DNA of 64,000 nucleotides from Blastocatellia bacterium (GCA_025057015.1 JANWYG010000011.1:1-64000), one strand, 5' to 3'; positions 15,912 to 25,245 are shown, counted from the stretch's first letter. Notes: generated by a model from the sequence alone, not told the origin. Translations and numbers: made by a program.

Positions 15912-18053
15912 TTATCGAAGCTCAACCTGCAAAGCAGTTGAGTTAACGTTATCGTCATAGCAGCGCAACGTTATAAACCTTACTCCATCCGCAATTTTCG
16001 TTTTGATACGATAAACTTCCATCTTTGAATCTGCAATACCGTCTTCAGGAAAGACCGTCTTCCAAGGGCCTCCATCGACGCTAAACTGTGCACGTCTAAT
16101 ATTTGCATTTTCGTCTGACGCAGTAAAAGCAATCTCCACTAAGTCACCACTAAAAACGGGTTTCGACGCAGTAAGCTTCGGAGGTGTGTTGTCTATAACT
16201 ACCTCTTCAGTGATCTGGAAACCTGAAAGAGAACTCTCTGCTGGATTAGAGTTCTCATCGCTTGCTACTACTTTGAAATAGTATTTGCCGTCCGCTAAAG
16301 CGTCAGAATCTAGCGTATAATAATTCGTCTGAAGGTCCTTAGCTACCAAATGCCAAGGGCCTTCTAAATTCTGCGAGTAGTAGATAGCGTAAGACAAGGA
16401 ATCACCGTTGGGGTCCTCAGCTGTCCACTGTAGCGACCTTGCTCCTTTCTGAAAAACCTTGCGAGGCTGCAAGGTTGCAGGAAAGCCAAACATAGCTGGG
16501 TCCAAGCCAGCAGCTAAGATACCGGGATCGAGCGGTTGTTGAGGAACCTCCTGCAAGGCCACACCTGGCTGCAACACCACAATTTTGGATACACTCGGAG
16601 CGAGATTATGCTGCAGATAGGCTATTTTCAAACCATACAGAACACTGCCTCTTTGCAAAACTGCTTTCCACTGCACAAAACGTGCTTCCGGGCCGGCTAC
16701 TTCGTATCCCAACTTTGTCTTCTCAACTTCCTGCCACTCGCTCCAGGTATTATCTGGTACTTCTGTGTTACCGCAGCGCGTCATTATCTGGAGGTCTCCC
16801 ATGCCGCGCCAAGAAACAGCACCCCACTTAGAAACCACCTTTGCGTCAAAAACATAGGAGACATACTCACCTTGCAGAGCAGCTTCTTGATCTATCCGAA
16901 ACAACTTACCAATGTTGTTAGAAGTAAAGTAAACAACGTCCCGAAATTCGATCAAAGTGGAAGTTTGCTCTTCAGAAGATTGAGCTATCAGCTCAAAAGT
17001 TTTGTCTTTTGGATCTATCGAATAGATTCTTCCCTTGGTACCCGTGCCCACAAGCACTCTGTCTCTACTTAGTAACAAAGCGAAGGCTACACTATCCTTA
17101 CTACTCCAAATAACATCCACTGCTCCCGAAGGGGTAATTTTATAGACTAAGCTCTTTACTGCTGTAGAGCCGCTGCTCGTCGAAGAAGCGGTAGAACTAG
17201 AAGCAACCACCTCATCTTCAAAGATGACCGTTACACTGCCACTTGATGAATCTCCACCGGTAGCCGAAGTAGCAGATGAGAGAGACCTATCTGGGCTACT
17301 CTGCACACTTAGTGCGAGAGCGTAAATAGTCCCATCAGCTGCTACGGCAATCTGATGGATTTCGCGCAAGGGGCTGTCAGTCAGCGCAAAAAACTTAGCT
17401 TCATTAGCCGCTAGATAAGTTCTCAGGAGTAACCCTGACGGTTCGGTGCCCAGCAGCAATCCGCCCCTTCGGTCACTGGTCAAGCACATGACGTGCTTAT
17501 CACTTACTCTGCCGTAGAGCGCAGCTTTTCCATCAAGCGTTACTCTGTACAGAGCCCCTTTCTCACCAGTACCGACATAGACATGTTTATCCTCAAATGC
17601 TAGAGACCAGATATATTTATCCTCTGGGTCGAAGAATTCCGTAGCCTGTCCGGCAACTATCTTGTACACCTTACCGTCGGGAGAAGTAGCTGCATAGATT
17701 ACATCATCTTCACCGACAACAAGTGCTGTTACATCCAGTTCTGAACTATCAAAGAATAGGCTGCTTTTGCCTGACCAGTCTACCTTATAGACTCTGCCTT
17801 CATGCCCTGTACCAAGATAGAGATTTCCTTTGCTATCAACAGCACTACAGAGGATGAGCGGTTGCTCGGTGTTGAAAACCTCAACAAGCTGCGGTGCGAC
17901 CCGCATTCGACCTTCGCTAGAAATCGCTACGTTCTTAGCATCACCCCTTTCTATTTCAGAAAGTCTAGAAACTTCCCAAAAAGCAGTACTGCTAGCCAAC
18001 ACGTTAGAGCAGAAGAGCACTGCTGTAAGTATGTCAAGAAGAAGTTTTTTCAC
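15912..18053 (-). CDS. secreted beta-propeller protein with C-terminal Ig/FN3-like region
   Basis: The 713-residue protein has a Sec signal peptide (MKKLLLDILTAVLFCSNVLA). Residues about 60-400 contain repeated blades of the form DSKGNLYLGTGHEGRVYKV, EDDVIYAATSPDGKVYKI and DKHVYVGTGEKGALYRV, typical of a seven-bladed propeller. A Ser/Thr-rich insert (about 255-300) interrupts one blade. The C-terminal third has FN3/Ig-like segments (DPNGDSLSYAIYYSQN, FSGDLVEIAFTASDENANI). No catalytic motif is seen, so a periplasmic or outer-face binding role is likely. It starts 19 bp after the S55 protease gene, which suggests that the two exported proteins are made together. Confidence 0.85.
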   Translation of the reverse strand: MKKLLLDILTAVLFCSNVLASSTAFWEVSRLSEIERGDAKNVAISSEGRMRVAPQLVEVFNTEQPLILCSAVDSKGNLYLGTGHEGRVYKVDWSGKSSLFFDSSELDVTALVVGEDDVIYAATSPDGKVYKIVAGQATEFFDPEDKYIWSLAFEDKHVYVGTGEKGALYRVTLDGKAALYGRVSDKHVMCLTSDRRGGLLLGTEPSGLLLRTYLAANEAKFFALTDSPLREIHQIAVAADGTIYALALSVQSSPDRSLSSATSATGGDSSSGSVTVIFEDEVVASSSTASSTSSGSTAVKSLVYKITPSGAVDVIWSSKDSVAFALLLSRDRVLVGTGTKGRIYSIDPKDKTFELIAQSSEEQTSTLIEFRDVVYFTSNNIGKLFRIDQEAALQGEYVSYVFDAKVVSKWGAVSWRGMGDLQIMTRCGNTEVPDNTWSEWQEVEKTKLGYEVAGPEARFVQWKAVLQRGSVLYGLKIAYLQHNLAPSVSKIVVLQPGVALQEVPQQPLDPGILAAGLDPAMFGFPATLQPRKVFQKGARSLQWTAEDPNGDSLSYAIYYSQNLEGPWHLVAKDLQTNYYTLDSDALADGKYYFKVVASDENSNPAESSLSGFQITEEVVIDNTPPKLTASKPVFSGDLVEIAFTASDENANIRRAQFSVDGGPWKTVFPEDGIADSKMEVYRIKTKIADGVRFITLRCYDDNVNSTALQVELR

Positions 18054-18072
18054 TTGTGCTATTCACCTCGTC

Positions 18073-19896
18073 TTAGGGTATTACGGTTATCTGTATAGTC
18101 TGTTGACCGCTGATAAGGAATTTCGATGGAGGAAGCTCATATTCAGCCACGGTAGAGATGGGTAGCGGCAGATAGTTGTTGCTGCTGCGCGAGCTATCAA
18201 GTGCAGCCAGCATCGAAGCAGGCAAGGCCGGCATAGCTTTGTTCTTTATAACAGCTCCACCGGCGGTACGATAAAGCTTAACATAAAGCCTGTCATTTCT
18301 AGGCAACCGGTTCATCGCTGCTATCAGTGCAGAAAGCTCTTTAGGATTAGAATCTATAATCGAACGCCTATCTAGTGTAGCCATCATTTGGCCGTCACCA
18401 ACTGTAAGCATTAGCTTACCGAGAGGGGCATCTTGTGGCACCCCTATCGTTACCCGCTCATAGAGCGTCTCGCCGCGGTCGTTTTGAGCAAAAGCATTAA
18501 CCGTGAGAGTTTCGCCGCGGCGCACTTCTGTTCGGTCGACAGTTATCGCCGTAAGAAAACCCACGCTCCTACTATCCTCAGCTTTTAGTTCCAGTTCGAT
18601 ACTTTCAGCTTCAAAGCTGAACCCGCTGCCATAGAGCACAGCTATAGGATAACTTGAGTAAAGTACAGCTGATATAAAAGCATTGTTAGCCGAGAAACGA
18701 TTGCTGAAGTTAATATCAGGTTGACCCTTGAGCTTTATGCGTCCCTGTAGCCATATTGTTAAGTCTCCAAAGCTGCGCTCAGTAGCGACTATAGAGTTCA
18801 GGGTAACTATTTGCATCAGTATAGGCGTCAGTTGGCGATCGTCTATCATTTCCATATTGTAAACTTGGCGCCTACCACGACTTGCCACCGATATCTTAAC
18901 AGGAATCATTCGCGGCAGCTCGCCAAGCTTACCACAGATACCAGCAGAGCGATCCTGGTGTACAGCACCTACAAGCCTCTTTGCTACGCCTAACTTAAAC
19001 GAGTTAAACATTGAAGGTACTACGGTTACTACTTCAGCTTCTGACATAGGTATACAGCTTGTCCCTATACCTCCGGGCGGGAACATAGGATGGCCGAAAG
19101 CGTAGATCTTATTGCCGTCGCGCCAAGTTACTGTACCCTGAATAGAAAGCCCATAATCCCCACGTACCAACTCTAGGGCGATACTTTTGCCGGGCGTAAG
19201 CGTCTGCTCGTCATAAGGTGCGAGGGTCCCACTAGATGTTGCAGTTCCATTTACTATCACTGGAACTAGACCCAAAGCTTGAAAATGCCGAGAAAAGTAC
19301 TGCATAGCCGCCGTATCGATACCGCTTGCAACGAGCGCCGAAGCAATAGGCGTCAAAGTCTGTCCGACAAAAGGGAGAAGTTGAGGATTCGAATGGTCTT
19401 CTATTAAGATTTGTCGCAACCCAGTTGGAGGGCGCAATTCAGCCTGTTGTCCACTAGCAACGGCAAGTAGTTCCTTAAAAGATATATCTTCCTGACATTC
19501 ATCTACCTGCTTCTGTTCCGATTCTAGAACTTGCAGCGTATCTGCTATTGGAGTGACAGCTCCTATAGGCTCTTTTGCAAACGTAAACGCATAAGCAATC
19601 GCACCGAGCAGTTTACCTTCTATAAAGACGGGACTACCGCTCATACCAGCGAATACTCCACTGCGTTCGACAGCCTCACCTTTGAGTCGCACCACTACAA
19701 GCGAGCGATTTGGAGCAGGTACTCCCTGCAGTACTCCTAAGACTTCCACCTCAAACTCTTCTACAAAGTTACTAGAAAATGTAGTCTTACCAACACCTTT
19801 CATACCAGGCCGAACAGCGTCTACCGAAAAGAAACTAGGATTATCTACTGCGTACGTCAAACTGCAAAATAATAAGAGGAAGACCAAAAAAGGCAT
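18073..19896 (-). CDS. SpoIVB/S55-type serine protease domain protein, exported
   Basis: After a signal peptide (MPFLVFLLLFCSLTYA) the N-terminal half has the S55 fold known from SpoIVB of Bacillus. VRPGMKGVGKTTF is followed by the serine motif VFAGMSGSPVFIEGKLLGAI (GMSGSP at 84-89), then FGHPMFPPGG. SpoIVB cleaves an envelope regulator during sporulation, but S55 domains also occur in non-sporulating Acidobacteriota and others with unknown targets. The C-terminal half (about 400-607) is beta-rich and carries no recognised motif. ATG 19896 follows GGAG by 7 nt, and a candidate promoter lies at 19929-19956. It heads a run of envelope genes and probably works in the periplasm. Confidence 0.88.
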   Translation of the reverse strand: MPFLVFLLLFCSLTYAVDNPSFFSVDAVRPGMKGVGKTTFSSNFVEEFEVEVLGVLQGVPAPNRSLVVVRLKGEAVERSGVFAGMSGSPVFIEGKLLGAIAYAFTFAKEPIGAVTPIADTLQVLESEQKQVDECQEDISFKELLAVASGQQAELRPPTGLRQILIEDHSNPQLLPFVGQTLTPIASALVASGIDTAAMQYFSRHFQALGLVPVIVNGTATSSGTLAPYDEQTLTPGKSIALELVRGDYGLSIQGTVTWRDGNKIYAFGHPMFPPGGIGTSCIPMSEAEVVTVVPSMFNSFKLGVAKRLVGAVHQDRSAGICGKLGELPRMIPVKISVASRGRRQVYNMEMIDDRQLTPILMQIVTLNSIVATERSFGDLTIWLQGRIKLKGQPDINFSNRFSANNAFISAVLYSSYPIAVLYGSGFSFEAESIELELKAEDSRSVGFLTAITVDRTEVRRGETLTVNAFAQNDRGETLYERVTIGVPQDAPLGKLMLTVGDGQMMATLDRRSIIDSNPKELSALIAAMNRLPRNDRLYVKLYRTAGGAVIKNKAMPALPASMLAALDSSRSSNNYLPLPISTVAEYELPPSKFLISGQQTIQITVIP

Positions 19897-19928
19897 CGAT
19901 AAACTCCACTATTTTTATGATGGCGAAA

Positions 19929-19956
19929 TATATAAAGAGGCTCCACCCTTTGTAAA
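19929..19956 (-). promoter_or_regulatory. candidate sigma-70 promoter for the S55 protease cluster
   Basis: On the minus strand, TTTACA (19951-19956) is followed after 16 bp by TATATA (19929-19934). The S55 gene starts about 32 nt beyond the -10 box. The boxes match the consensus at four or more positions each. Confidence 0.5.
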
Positions 19957-20027
19957 GTAAGCCATACGGAAGCATACAATTGTTGCCTAAATCACTATGA
20001 TCATTTTATCGTCATTTAGGAGGTATT

Positions 20028-20204
20028 ATGAAGAAAAGCGCGGTTATTCTGCTCATAGCTGGTGCGTTGTTGATAATTGCCGGTGTGATACTAAAGCGCT
20101 CTCTAAACATGGGGCAGTATCTAGTCTTCTTTCATGCGGCCGGCGGACTATCGATGGCTGTTGGTTTTTGTCTGTGGCTACTTGCTGGTGAAAAAAAAGC
20201 CTGA
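20028..20204 (+). CDS. 58-residue two-span membrane protein
   Basis: A short ORF with a perfect AGGAGGT ribosome site 5 nt before ATG 20028. The product begins MKKSAVILLIAGALLIIAGVIL, then a short polar loop (KRSLNMGQYL), a second hydrophobic stretch (about 33-53) and a basic tail GEKKA. Two membrane spans with both ends inside are likely. It overlaps the end of the convergent NUDIX gene by 27 nt. I do not recognise a family; size and topology resemble small stress or assembly proteins of the inner membrane. The strong ribosome site is the best evidence that it is real. Confidence 0.72.
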   Translation: MKKSAVILLIAGALLIIAGVILKRSLNMGQYLVFFHAAGGLSMAVGFCLWLLAGEKKA

Positions 20205-20729
20205 TCTAGCCAAACTCAAGAAGCAGAAAGCAACTATAACCAACGCATGGTTTATCAACCCTGAAGCTATCATAGGCGGTATCTCCAACAGAGGCACTTT
20301 GACAATCTCTAGCTCTTCTGCCGGTCCTAAAGACTGTAACTTATCGGGAGAAGCTTGTTCAGCTAAGAAGGTATAGCAAAAATTGTCCTGTATAGCAGGA
20401 TTAGGGCGGACACTGCCGAGCAGTGACCATGCTTGCGAAACATAGCCAGTTTCTTCTTCTAGTTCGCGCTGGGCTGTTTGTAGGGGAGACTCGCCAGGAT
20501 CTACCATGCCACCGGGAATTTCGAGAGTCACTTCTTGTGTTCCTTGGCGAAATTGCTTGACTAAGATCACCTCCTGCTGCGGAGTAACCGCTATGACATT
20601 GACCCAGTCAGAAGGCTTTATGACAAAGACTTCTTGCTGAAAATCAGCAGAATTCTTCCGCAATGTACTGTATACACTGAAGATGCTACAATCAAAAACC
20701 TTTTTCGAAGATAATGTTTCCCATCTCAT
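20178..20729 (-). CDS. NUDIX hydrolase (ADP-ribose pyrophosphatase-like)
   Basis: This is a metal-dependent hydrolase of nucleoside diphosphates linked to another moiety. The Nudix box GxxxxxExxxxxxxREUxEExGU is complete at about residues 74-96 (GMVDPGESPLQTAQRELEEETG). The upstream segment VNVIAVTPQQEVILVKQFRQGTQEVTLEIPGG is typical of the ADP-ribose/NudF-like branch. The length of 183 residues fits. The last 15 residues overlap the convergent small membrane ORF, so the C-terminus could be looser than drawn. It is divergent from the hybrid kinase, and the exact substrate is unknown. Confidence 0.9.
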   Translation of the reverse strand: MRWETLSSKKVFDCSIFSVYSTLRKNSADFQQEVFVIKPSDWVNVIAVTPQQEVILVKQFRQGTQEVTLEIPGGMVDPGESPLQTAQRELEEETGYVSQAWSLLGSVRPNPAIQDNFCYTFLAEQASPDKLQSLGPAEELEIVKVPLLEIPPMIASGLINHALVIVAFCFLSLARSGFFFTSK

Positions 20730-20738
20730 AGTCTTTTT

Positions 20739-20765
20739 CAGTATAGTCTTAGCTAACAGTATAGT
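20739..20765. promoter_or_regulatory. direct repeat CAGTATAGT x2 between divergent genes
   Basis: CAGTATAGT occurs at 20739-20747 and 20757-20765, 18 bp apart, in the 56-bp gap between the NUDIX and hybrid-kinase starts. The spacing approaches two helical turns and the site would affect both divergent genes. It could be an operator or just AT-rich promoter sequence. Confidence 0.35.
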
Positions 20766-20785
20766 ATACTCAAACTTTATAGACT

Positions 20786-22801
20786 ATGTCCCTATTCGAA
20801 TCTGGTGAAAAGCGTAGCTTCAAAATCAGGTTTGGTAAAAGCCTGCGGTTCAAATTTGCTATAGTGGTAATGGCGCTTACCACGTCAGTTCTATTTGGCA
20901 ATGCAGCGCTTCTTACCTATAGCCGTATCTCAGATCTGAAGCAGCAGATCCAGCAAAGTGCTGTCAACTTTGCGCTGCTTACACCTGCTGCCATAGTAGC
21001 GTCTTACCAAAAGTACTCAAACGCTGAAGCAAGCAAGTTTAGGGAAGACGTAGCCAGCCTGATGCGCAGAGATAAGAATGTTGATCGCATAGTGCTATTT
21101 GATGCTCAAGGACAAAAGCTTTTTGATTCAGGTGATGAATCACTTGACAAAAATTTCAAGCTACAGCCTAAGCAGGCTTCTGAAATGAAGCAGCTGTCTG
21201 CAGAACTCACTTTGCGAGAAACAAAAGACCACAGCGGGGAAACAGCAATAGAAATCACTTCTCCTTATTTTGACTCTACTGGCAACCTCGTTTATACAAT
21301 AAACTACCTAGTTTCTCTGAGGGTACTAAGACAGCAAACAAGGCAAGCCATAGGACAGACGTTAAGCTTTACGCTCATTTCGGTATTGCTATCAGTAGTT
21401 TTTGCTACTTTGTTTGCAAGCAAGATAACCCATCCCCTCAAGATGCTCAAAGAAGGTGCTTTTGAAATAGCAAGGGGTCAGTTCGAGCATAAGTTGAGGA
21501 TAGAAACCGGAGACGAACTAGAAGAGCTAGCTCAGAACTTCAACCGGATGGCCGAAAAACTGAAGCAAAACATAAGCGACCTAGAAGACTCTAGGGCCAA
21601 AATACTTGAATCAAATCTCAAGCTAGAACAAACAAATTCTCGCCTTGCAAAAACCAACAAGATGTTAGAAGAGGCAAACGAAAACCTCAAAGAGTTAGAC
21701 AAGATGAAGAACGAATTTCTTCAAACCTTGTCACACGAAGTGCGTACACCTCTTGCAGCAATTAAAGGCTATACAGAGTATTTACAGGAAGGGACTTTAG
21801 GCCCGATAAATGCTACCCAGGCGCGAGCGCTTGAAGTAATGCAGCGCAACGTCGACCGTCTTGCAGGCTACTTGAATACTCTACTGGACTTCACTAGCCT
21901 AGAGTCAGGCGAATTACCGATAACCAACGCTCCTTTCAACATCAGGACGGTAATAGAACAAAGCCTACTACCATACAAACCAGAGATGGAAAAGAAGTCT
22001 CTAGAGCTAGACCTACAGATAGGCATCGACGTGAGCTATTGCATAGGTGACAGGGATAGAATTTTACAAGTACTCGACAATTTACTATCTAACGCAGTCA
22101 AGTTTACTCCTGCTAAAGGAAAGATAACTGTTTCGGCAAAGGTAGTGGAAGGCTCAAAAGTAGAGATTGCAGTAAGCGACACAGGCATAGGAATAAGCGA
22201 AAATGACCTGCCAAAAATTTTTGATCGTTTCTACCAAGCTGATGCCTCTACTACCCGCAAGTATGGGGGTATAGGAATAGGACTTTCTTTTGTCAAAAAA
22301 ATCTTAGATGCACATAAAACGACGATACATGTAGAAAGCAAGTTAGGTAAGGGAACAACCTTCAGATTCTTGCTAGAAGCACCACAAAAATCAAAAACTG
22401 CAGAGTTCAAACTACTACCGGTAGATAGAAAAAAGTACTTTTTGATACAGCTAATAGACGATGAGCCCGAAATAAACGACATGCTGAAATTATCACTAGT
22501 CAAAGAAGGCTACAACGTCATAGACGCAACCACCGGAGAAGAAGGGCTAGAGATAGCAAAGCGTCATTTACCAGACATTATCTTCCTGGATGTAAGACTG
22601 CCTGACATTGACGGGTTCGAAGTGCTCAAGCGTCTTAAGGAAAATTCACAGACGAAAGCTATACCTGTAATAATAATGTCTATCCTTCGGGACAAGGCTA
22701 AGAGTCTTGAACAAGGTGCTGTAGACCACTTGGTGAAACCCATAGATATCAAGCAACTTAAATCTAAGCTCAACAGATGCTTGCAAGCAACGCAGTTATG
22801 A
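20786..22801 (+). CDS. hybrid sensor histidine kinase (HAMP, HisKA, HATPase, receiver)
   Basis: A 671-residue membrane kinase. It has a first span at about 22-44, an extracytoplasmic sensor of about 145 residues, a second span near 190-212 and HAMP at 212-265. A coiled coil follows, then the H-box TLSHEVRTPLAAIKGYTEYL with His317. HATPase boxes are NLLSNAVKFT, DTGIGI and GIGIGLSF. A C-terminal receiver domain starts near 551 with acidic DDEPE, phospho-acceptor Asp602 (IIFLDVRLPDIDG) and a Lys in LVKPI. The attached receiver suggests a phosphorelay or internal control. A CheY-like regulator gene follows 90 nt downstream and is the likely partner. No DNA-binding output is seen here. Confidence 0.95.
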   Translation: MSLFESGEKRSFKIRFGKSLRFKFAIVVMALTTSVLFGNAALLTYSRISDLKQQIQQSAVNFALLTPAAIVASYQKYSNAEASKFREDVASLMRRDKNVDRIVLFDAQGQKLFDSGDESLDKNFKLQPKQASEMKQLSAELTLRETKDHSGETAIEITSPYFDSTGNLVYTINYLVSLRVLRQQTRQAIGQTLSFTLISVLLSVVFATLFASKITHPLKMLKEGAFEIARGQFEHKLRIETGDELEELAQNFNRMAEKLKQNISDLEDSRAKILESNLKLEQTNSRLAKTNKMLEEANENLKELDKMKNEFLQTLSHEVRTPLAAIKGYTEYLQEGTLGPINATQARALEVMQRNVDRLAGYLNTLLDFTSLESGELPITNAPFNIRTVIEQSLLPYKPEMEKKSLELDLQIGIDVSYCIGDRDRILQVLDNLLSNAVKFTPAKGKITVSAKVVEGSKVEIAVSDTGIGISENDLPKIFDRFYQADASTTRKYGGIGIGLSFVKKILDAHKTTIHVESKLGKGTTFRFLLEAPQKSKTAEFKLLPVDRKKYFLIQLIDDEPEINDMLKLSLVKEGYNVIDATTGEEGLEIAKRHLPDIIFLDVRLPDIDGFEVLKRLKENSQTKAIPVIIMSILRDKAKSLEQGAVDHLVKPIDIKQLKSKLNRCLQATQL

Positions 22802-22902
22802 AGCAGTAAACCTTGTTGCAACATTTCCTACGATATGCTAAATTTGGCAAGCCATTCACAGGTCGTACGCAGATATAGAAGTACTACTCCGTGGGGAAGA
22901 CA

Positions 22903-23265
22903 ATGAAAAAAATACTTGTCGTTGATGATGAGCAAGATTTACTAGACCTAATGGAGATAATTCTTGGTGCAGAAGGTTATCAGGTAGTCAAAGCAGTCAA
23001 CGGCAAGGACGCTTTAGAAAAAGTCGATAGCGAGAAGCCCGATCTTATACTGCTAGACGTAATGATGCCGATAATGGACGGCTGGCAGGTGCTTAGGACG
23101 CTCAAAAAAAATGAGTCTCTCAAACACATACCCATAGTGATGGTAACGGCCAAAATAGGTACTGAAGACAGAATGAGAGGCTTGCAGGAAGGAGCAGCCG
23201 ATTACATCTGCAAGCCTTTTGCACCTAGAGACGTAGTGACTCGTCTCAGAGCTATTCTACATTAA
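22903..23265 (+). CDS. single-domain response regulator (CheY-like)
   Basis: A stand-alone receiver domain of 120 residues. The acidic pocket is DDEQD, the phospho-acceptor Asp52 lies in LLDVMMPIMDGW, the switch Thr is in MVTAK and the Lys is in KPF. It has no output domain, so it works by protein contact or as a phosphorelay step. The frame opens at GTG 22891, but ATG 22903 is preceded by GGGGAAG with suitable spacing and starts at the usual KKILVVDDE. It sits just after the hybrid kinase and ends 2 nt from the convergent rpoD stop. Confidence 0.93.
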   Translation: MKKILVVDDEQDLLDLMEIILGAEGYQVVKAVNGKDALEKVDSEKPDLILLDVMMPIMDGWQVLRTLKKNESLKHIPIVMVTAKIGTEDRMRGLQEGAADYICKPFAPRDVVTRLRAILH

Positions 23266-23267
23266 GT

Positions 23268-24947
23268 TCAGTTACAAGAAGCCTCGTAGAAAGTCTTCAA
23301 CTTCTTGCTTCTGCTAGGATGACGCAGTTTCTTTAGCGCTTTTGCTTCTATCTGCCTTATACGCTCACGAGTAACAGAAAAATGCTTGCCTACTTCTTCA
23401 AGGGTTCTCTCATTACCGCTCTCATCTAAACCAAAACGCATTTTGAGTATTTGCGCCTCACGTGTAGTAAGCGTACTGAGCACCTCCATTATAGCCTCGC
23501 GCAAGTTCTTGCCTACAACCATATCTGCAGGATTTACACTGGAGATATCCTCGATAAAACTGCCAAGGGATGATTCACCATCATCGCCTATAGGAGTTTC
23601 AAGCGAAATAGGCTCTTGTGCTATCTTGAGGGCCTGTCTTACCTTAGCCAAAGGCAAGTCAGTACGTTTCGCAAGTTCTTCATGAGTAGGTTCGCGGCCA
23701 AGCTCCTGCACCATCACTCGTGAAGTACGTACTATCTTATTTATCGTCTCAACCATATGAACCGGCACTCGAATAGTACGGCCCTGGTCAGCTATGGCAC
23801 GAGTTACCGCTTGACGAATCCACCAAGTAGCATAAGTAGAGAACTTGTAGCCCCTACGATAATCAAACTTCTCAACGGCACGCATCAGGCCTATGTTTCC
23901 CTCTTGGATGAGATCAGCAAACTGCATACCCCGGCTACGGTTGATGTAGTTTTTTGCTATCGACACTACAAGCCGCAGATTAGCCTGTATCATCTCAGCA
24001 CGAGCCTCATTAGCCAGTGCTGACGCATTGCTGATCTGCTTAAAGCTACGCTTTATCTCCGAAGCAGTGCAGCAGTAACGAGCTTCTATCTCGGACAACC
24101 GCTTTTGAAGAGCGCGTATCTGTCGCTTGAGCTCAATAGCCAAAGCTGACCGCTTTGAACTTTGATTCTCTAACTGCGTAGACAACTCCGCTATGCGATT
24201 TTCTATCGTTTCTATCTCACCAGCTACGGACTTTATTACCTCAGTAAAGTGAGCACGCATCTCAGCCGAAAACGATATTTCACGAATTTTCCTCGCTAAC
24301 TGTGCCCGCAGCCTACTTAACTTGCCCCGAGCTTTAGCAGAACTTCTCCTTCTCTTTCCTAAAAGTTTCGCCTGCCTGGTTATTTGTTCGTATAACTCCA
24401 TCACCGCATCCAGCTTTTGCAACACCTCTCTGAGAAATTTTTCCTCATTCTCTGAAGTGATATCCTCCAGCTCAGAATCGCTTATGTCCATGAATCTGCG
24501 AATAGATAGCTCACCCTCTAGCAGTCTCTGGCGCTGCTCTACCAGATCCGCAGCTACGATCAAGGAATGTGACTGCACTCGCTCCAACTTGTTTCGTCCT
24601 CGCTCAATCCTCTTGGCTATGCTAATTTCATCCTCCCGCGTCAAGAGCTTCACGTTACTCATCTCGCGCAAGTACAAAGTCATAGCATCGAGCGATCTTT
24701 CATCCTCTAGCCCAGCCTCTACCGCCGCCAGACAAGCCTTCTCCTCATAGTCATCAGCCATCTCCTCCGATACGTCACAAAACCCGCTTCCCGCAAGCTC
24801 ACCATCTTCTGCTTCGTCTAGTTCAGCAATCCTGCTAATATCAGGAGCAATTAAAGATGTCTCCATGTCAGACTCGTCATAAGGCCTTTCGTAAATTACA
24901 CTCCTCATACGCTTCCTTTCCCGCCCAGTTTTACCGTTTTTCATCAA
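23268..24947 (-). CDS. rpoD: primary RNA polymerase sigma factor (sigma-70)
   Basis: The housekeeping sigma factor, directing core polymerase to -35/-10 promoters such as those found in this window. In order, the 559 residues show region 1.2 ([22 protein letters not shown]), then about 230 residues of charged non-conserved insert. Region 2 has [30 protein letters not shown] and [12 protein letters not shown]. Region 3 has HMVETINKI, and region 4 has [24 protein letters not shown] short, acidic N-terminus stands in for region 1.1. ATG 24947 or the adjacent ATG starts the gene. It is convergent with the CheY-like gene and divergent from the 25246 gene. Confidence 0.96.
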   Translation of the reverse strand: MMKNGKTGRERKRMRSVIYERPYDESDMETSLIAPDISRIAELDEAEDGELAGSGFCDVSEEMADDYEEKACLAAVEAGLEDERSLDAMTLYLREMSNVKLLTREDEISIAKRIERGRNKLERVQSHSLIVAADLVEQRQRLLEGELSIRRFMDISDSELEDITSENEEKFLREVLQKLDAVMELYEQITRQAKLLGKRRRSSAKARGKLSRLRAQLARKIREISFSAEMRAHFTEVIKSVAGEIETIENRIAELSTQLENQSSKRSALAIELKRQIRALQKRLSEIEARYCCTASEIKRSFKQISNASALANEARAEMIQANLRLVVSIAKNYINRSRGMQFADLIQEGNIGLMRAVEKFDYRRGYKFSTYATWWIRQAVTRAIADQGRTIRVPVHMVETINKIVRTSRVMVQELGREPTHEELAKRTDLPLAKVRQALKIAQEPISLETPIGDDGESSLGSFIEDISSVNPADMVVGKNLREAIMEVLSTLTTREAQILKMRFGLDESGNERTLEEVGKHFSVTRERIRQIEAKALKKLRHPSRSKKLKTFYEASCN

Positions 24948-24981
24948 TTACCTACCAAACTATCAATAAACCCAAAAACAT

Positions 24982-25009
24982 TTGACATTTAAACTTAAGT
25001 TTGTATATT
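24982..25009 (+). promoter_or_regulatory. sigma-70-type promoter with a palindrome in its spacer
   Basis: TTGACA (24982-24987) and TATATT (25004-25009) are 16 bp apart, facing the 25246 gene. The spacer holds a perfect 12-bp palindrome, AAACTTAAGTTT (24991-25002), a possible operator also placed to touch rpoD transcription on the other strand. The implied leader to 25246 is about 230 nt. Within it I see only weak hairpins (for example AAAAATC/GATTTTT near 25145) and another possible promoter near 25180-25205. Confidence 0.5.
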
Positions 25010-25245
25010 CTATATTGATACGCCCTCGCATCTCAAGGTTAAACGGTACCGCATCTACATGCGATGCCATTAAACCTCTCTTTAGTTGTCCATGCTCTCG
25101 ATAATAAGACGTAATAGCAAGATAATCGGTTTCAACAAAATGCTAAAAATCCGATAAAAGATTTTTGGTTCTGGATGTTTCAGTAAAGATGTGCTACAGT
25201 ATGCTCCGCAAAGACAGACCTAATTTGTGTGGATAGAGTATAAAG

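Noticed and set aside
18073-19896. Evidence for endospore formation from the SpoIVB-type gene
   Set aside because: No other sporulation genes; S55 domains occur in non-sporulating phyla.
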